From Streptomyces sp. YS415 (GTDB taxonomy: Bacteria; Actinomycetota; Actinomycetes; Streptomycetales; Streptomycetaceae), in contig NZ_JAMJFL010000008.1 in NCBI RefSeq assembly GCF_023544665.1, forward strand, positions 217,772-281,771: a stretch of 64,000 nucleotides of DNA. The letters run 5' to 3'. Positions within the stretch are counted from its first letter, which is position 1. Each line of letters starts with the position of its first letter. Made by a program: the position numbers and the translations under genes. The notes beneath the pieces were generated by a model. The model was given only the letters and a program-made list of their open reading frames with translations. It made no database searches and was not told the DNA's origin. This document shows positions 62,149 through 64,000 of the stretch, one piece after another.

Positions 62149-63005
62149 CCGTGACACCGCTGGGGATCCCCCGCCGCCTGCTGGAGTTCACTCTCGACGG
62201 GGAGCCCGTGCGGGCGCCCGAGGGGTCGACGATCCTGGACGCCTGCCGGGCCGTCGGTAAGGACGTCCCGACCCTGTGCGAGGGCGACACCCTGCGCCCC
62301 AAGAACGCCTGCCGGGTCTGTGTCGTCGAGGTCGAGGGAGCCCGCACCCTGGTCCCGGCCTGCTCACGGAAGGCCGAGCCGGGCATGGAGGTCCGCACCG
62401 GCACCGAGCGGGCGCGGCACAGCCGCAAGGTGGTGCTCGAACTGCTCGCCTCCTCGGTCGACCTGTCGACGACCCCGCGGGCCGCGGAGTGGATCAAGGA
62501 GTACGGGGCCGAACCGGACCGCTTCGGCCCGGACGCGGCCCGGCTGGGCGAGGAGCCGAGGATCGACAACGATCTGTACGTGCGCGACTACGACAAGTGC
62601 ATCCTCTGCTACAAGTGCGTCGACGCCTGCGGCGACCAGTGGCAGAACACCTTCGCGATCTCGGTGGCCGGACGGGGCTTCGACGCGCGGATCGCGGTGG
62701 AGCACGACGCCCCGCTGACCGACTCGGCCTGCGTGTACTGCGGGAACTGCATCGAGGTGTGCCCGACCGGGGCGCTGTCCTTCAAGTCCGAGTTCGACAT
62801 GCGGGCCGCGGGTACGTGGGACGAGGCCCGGCAGACCGGGACGACCACGGTGTGCGCGTACTGCGGAGTGGGCTGCAACCTCACCCTGCACGTGCAGGAC
62901 AATGAGATCGTGAAGGTCACCTCGCCGCACGACAACCCGGTGACCCACGGCAATCTGTGCATCAAGGGCCGCTTCGGCTACCAGCACGTCCAGAACCGGA
63001 ACTGA
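62145..63005 (+). CDS. formate dehydrogenase Fe-S subunit: N-terminal part of the split catalytic chain
   Basis: A 286-residue chain of iron-sulfur domains. It has a [2Fe-2S] ferredoxin (TLCEGD, NACRVCVVEV, VPACSRK), a His-type NuoG [4Fe-4S] segment, two [4Fe-4S] clusters (CILCYKCVDAC and CVYCGNCIEVCPTGAL), and at its C-terminus the MoCo-N [4Fe-4S] motif CAYCGVGCNL ... NLCIKGRFGYQH. In one-chain FdhA this last domain leads straight into the molybdopterin part, here encoded two genes earlier (58406). The protein ends right at the splice point (GRFGYQHVQNRN) and the other starts there (PKTYTRLTHPL). Electrons would flow from Mo through these clusters to NuoEF. Confidence 0.92.
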   Translation: MTVTPLGIPRRLLEFTLDGEPVRAPEGSTILDACRAVGKDVPTLCEGDTLRPKNACRVCVVEVEGARTLVPACSRKAEPGMEVRTGTERARHSRKVVLELLASSVDLSTTPRAAEWIKEYGAEPDRFGPDAARLGEEPRIDNDLYVRDYDKCILCYKCVDACGDQWQNTFAISVAGRGFDARIAVEHDAPLTDSACVYCGNCIEVCPTGALSFKSEFDMRAAGTWDEARQTGTTTVCAYCGVGCNLTLHVQDNEIVKVTSPHDNPVTHGNLCIKGRFGYQHVQNRN

Positions 63006-63022
63006 TCGGGGCTGATGGGGAC

Positions 63023-63871
63023 ATGGGACGAGTCACGGAACGACGCAAGGTGGTCCGGATCCGGGACGGGGCGGTCACCACCCGCCCGGACACGCTCGTC
63101 GCCGAGGAACCCCTGGAGATCCGGCTCAACGGCAAACCGCTCGCGATCACCATGCGCACCCCCGGCGACGACTTCGCGCTCGCCGCCGGGTTCCTGGTCA
63201 GCGAGGGGGTGCTCGCGGAGCAGGCCGATCTGCAGAACATCGTGTACTGCGCGGGCGCCACGGCCGACGGCTCGAACACGTACAACGTGGTCGACGTGAA
63301 GACGGCGCCGCAGGTGGTGATCCCGGACATCACGCTGGAGCGCAACGTCTACACGACGTCCTCCTGCGGCCTGTGCGGCAAGGCGAGCCTCGACGCCGTA
63401 CGGACCACCACCCGCTGGCCCATCGCCGACACACCCCCGCTCCGCGTCGAGCCCGAGCTGCTGGCCGCCCTGCCCGACCGGCTGCGCGCCGCCCAGCGCG
63501 TCTTCGACCGGACCGGAGGGCTGCACGCGGCGGCCCTGTTCGACGAGGACGGGGACCTGCTCGACGTACGGGAGGACGTGGGGCGGCACAACGCGGTCGA
63601 CAAACTGGTCGGACGCGCGCTCCAGAACGGCGACCTGCCCCTGTCCCGCACCATCCTGCTGGTCTCCGGGCGGGCCTCCTTCGAGCTGGCACAGAAGGCG
63701 GTGATGGCCGGGATCCCGGTGCTGGCGGCGGTGTCGGCGCCCTCCTCGCTGGCGGTGGACCTCGCCACGGAGACCGGGCTGACCCTCGTGGGCTTCCTGC
63801 GGGGCACCTCCATGAACGTGTACGCGGGCGAGAACCGCGTCGCCCTGGGGGCCGCGGCCACCCGGGGCTGA
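63023..63871 (+). CDS. fdhD: formate dehydrogenase accessory sulfurtransferase FdhD
   Basis: Transfers sulfur from cysteine desulfurase to the molybdenum cofactor of formate dehydrogenase. The 282-residue protein carries the C-x-x-C motif Cys115-Gly-Leu-Cys118 (TTSSCGLCGKAS), the MoCo-binding RTPGDDFALAAGFLVSEG, HAAALFDEDG, DVGRHNAVDKLVGRAL and the C-terminal GFLRGTSMNVYAGENRV. The ATG at 63023 is 17 bases behind the Fe-S subunit, so it is cotranscribed with the enzyme it activates. A terminator follows. Confidence 0.95.
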   Translation: MGRVTERRKVVRIRDGAVTTRPDTLVAEEPLEIRLNGKPLAITMRTPGDDFALAAGFLVSEGVLAEQADLQNIVYCAGATADGSNTYNVVDVKTAPQVVIPDITLERNVYTTSSCGLCGKASLDAVRTTTRWPIADTPPLRVEPELLAALPDRLRAAQRVFDRTGGLHAAALFDEDGDLLDVREDVGRHNAVDKLVGRALQNGDLPLSRTILLVSGRASFELAQKAVMAGIPVLAAVSAPSSLAVDLATETGLTLVGFLRGTSMNVYAGENRVALGAAATRG

Positions 63872-63896
63872 ACGGTTCCCCGCTGCACGGCGGCGG

Positions 63897-63938
63897 GACC
63901 CCGAGCGGCGGGGAGCGCCCCCTGCGCCGCCCGGGGTC
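63897..63938 (+). terminator. terminator of the formate dehydrogenase operon
   Basis: Stem GACCCCG-A-GCGGCG (63897-63910) pairs with CGCCGC-C-CGGGGTC (63925-63938), one mismatch, followed by TTGCT, 26 bases beyond the fdhD stop. The last ~60 bases of the window show nothing recognisable. Confidence 0.65.
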
Positions 63939-64000
63939 TTGCTGGCATATGGGTCGGTCGCCTTCGGGGCGCCTGTGCCGGTGTCGAGCCGCCGATCGTC

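Overview
The window is a GC-rich actinobacterial chromosome segment, almost certainly Streptomyces. The signs are very GC-rich third codon positions, GTG and TTG starts, ATGA/GTGA start-stop overlaps, Tat lipoproteins, a split formate dehydrogenase, and a cyclohydrolase/creatininase/pterin-fold neighbourhood that I recognise from S. coelicolor (SCO6650-SCO6658 region). I see no IS element, phage, plasmid function or CRISPR array. No stretch above about 280 bases lacks a feature.

Layout. 1-1.6 kb: the end of pgi, then gnd and a histidine phosphatase (pentose phosphate pathway). 1.6-3.1 kb: a beta-helix membrane protein. 3.1-8.1 kb: a quinate/shikimate catabolic set (dehydroshikimate dehydratase/HPPD-like fusion, shikimate dehydrogenase, TetR, MHS symporter) with two matching TetR-type operators. 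8.1-13.6 kb: two drug-exporter type MFS genes, one behind a MerR-like promoter and one with its own TetR, plus small oxidoreductase, VOC and beta-lactamase-like genes. 13.6-18.0 kb: a four-gene lysine/saccharopine island. 18.1-29.1 kb: a FAPy-forming GTP cyclohydrolase II, a creatininase-family deformylase candidate, a PTPS-fold protein without catalytic residues, a methyltransferase, glycosyltransferases, a flippase-like protein, a CDP-alcohol phosphatidyltransferase and an ECF sigma factor. Together these look like an undescribed nucleotide- or pterin-derived polar lipid system. A tRNA-Leu(GAG) follows.

29.3-40.5 kb: MarR and aldehyde dehydrogenase, then sucD-sucC divergent from a ThDP oxalyl-CoA decarboxylase-like enzyme, frc, an ADP-forming acyl-CoA ligase and an oxalate/formate-type transporter. 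40.5-47.3 kb: sugar isomerase-like genes and an ebo (metabolite export) locus in which eboB is a 36-codon remnant, eboA/eboC are missing, and a neighbouring ThuA/DUF1080 gene has lost its whole middle in frame. 47.3-53.5 kb: Gfo/Idh dehydrogenase, a sugar ABC transporter and a ROK repressor. 53.7-57.2 kb: an FCD-type GntR, a KAS III, and a second OFA transporter with its 44-residue small subunit. 57.4-63.9 kb: a PanE-like reductase and an NAD-type formate dehydrogenase in which the catalytic subunit is split and encoded in permuted order, ending with fdhD.

How they fit together. The oxalate block (33.8-40.4 kb), the second OFA transporter and the formate dehydrogenase form a chain: oxalate, oxalyl-CoA, formyl-CoA, formate, CO2 plus NADH. 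A shared GTC(G/T)AC-centred motif lies before oxc, before the GntR gene and before the formate dehydrogenase operon, which suggests one regulon. A second theme is degenerate tandem repeats that sit exactly at gene ends (five genes) or a gene start (one gene).
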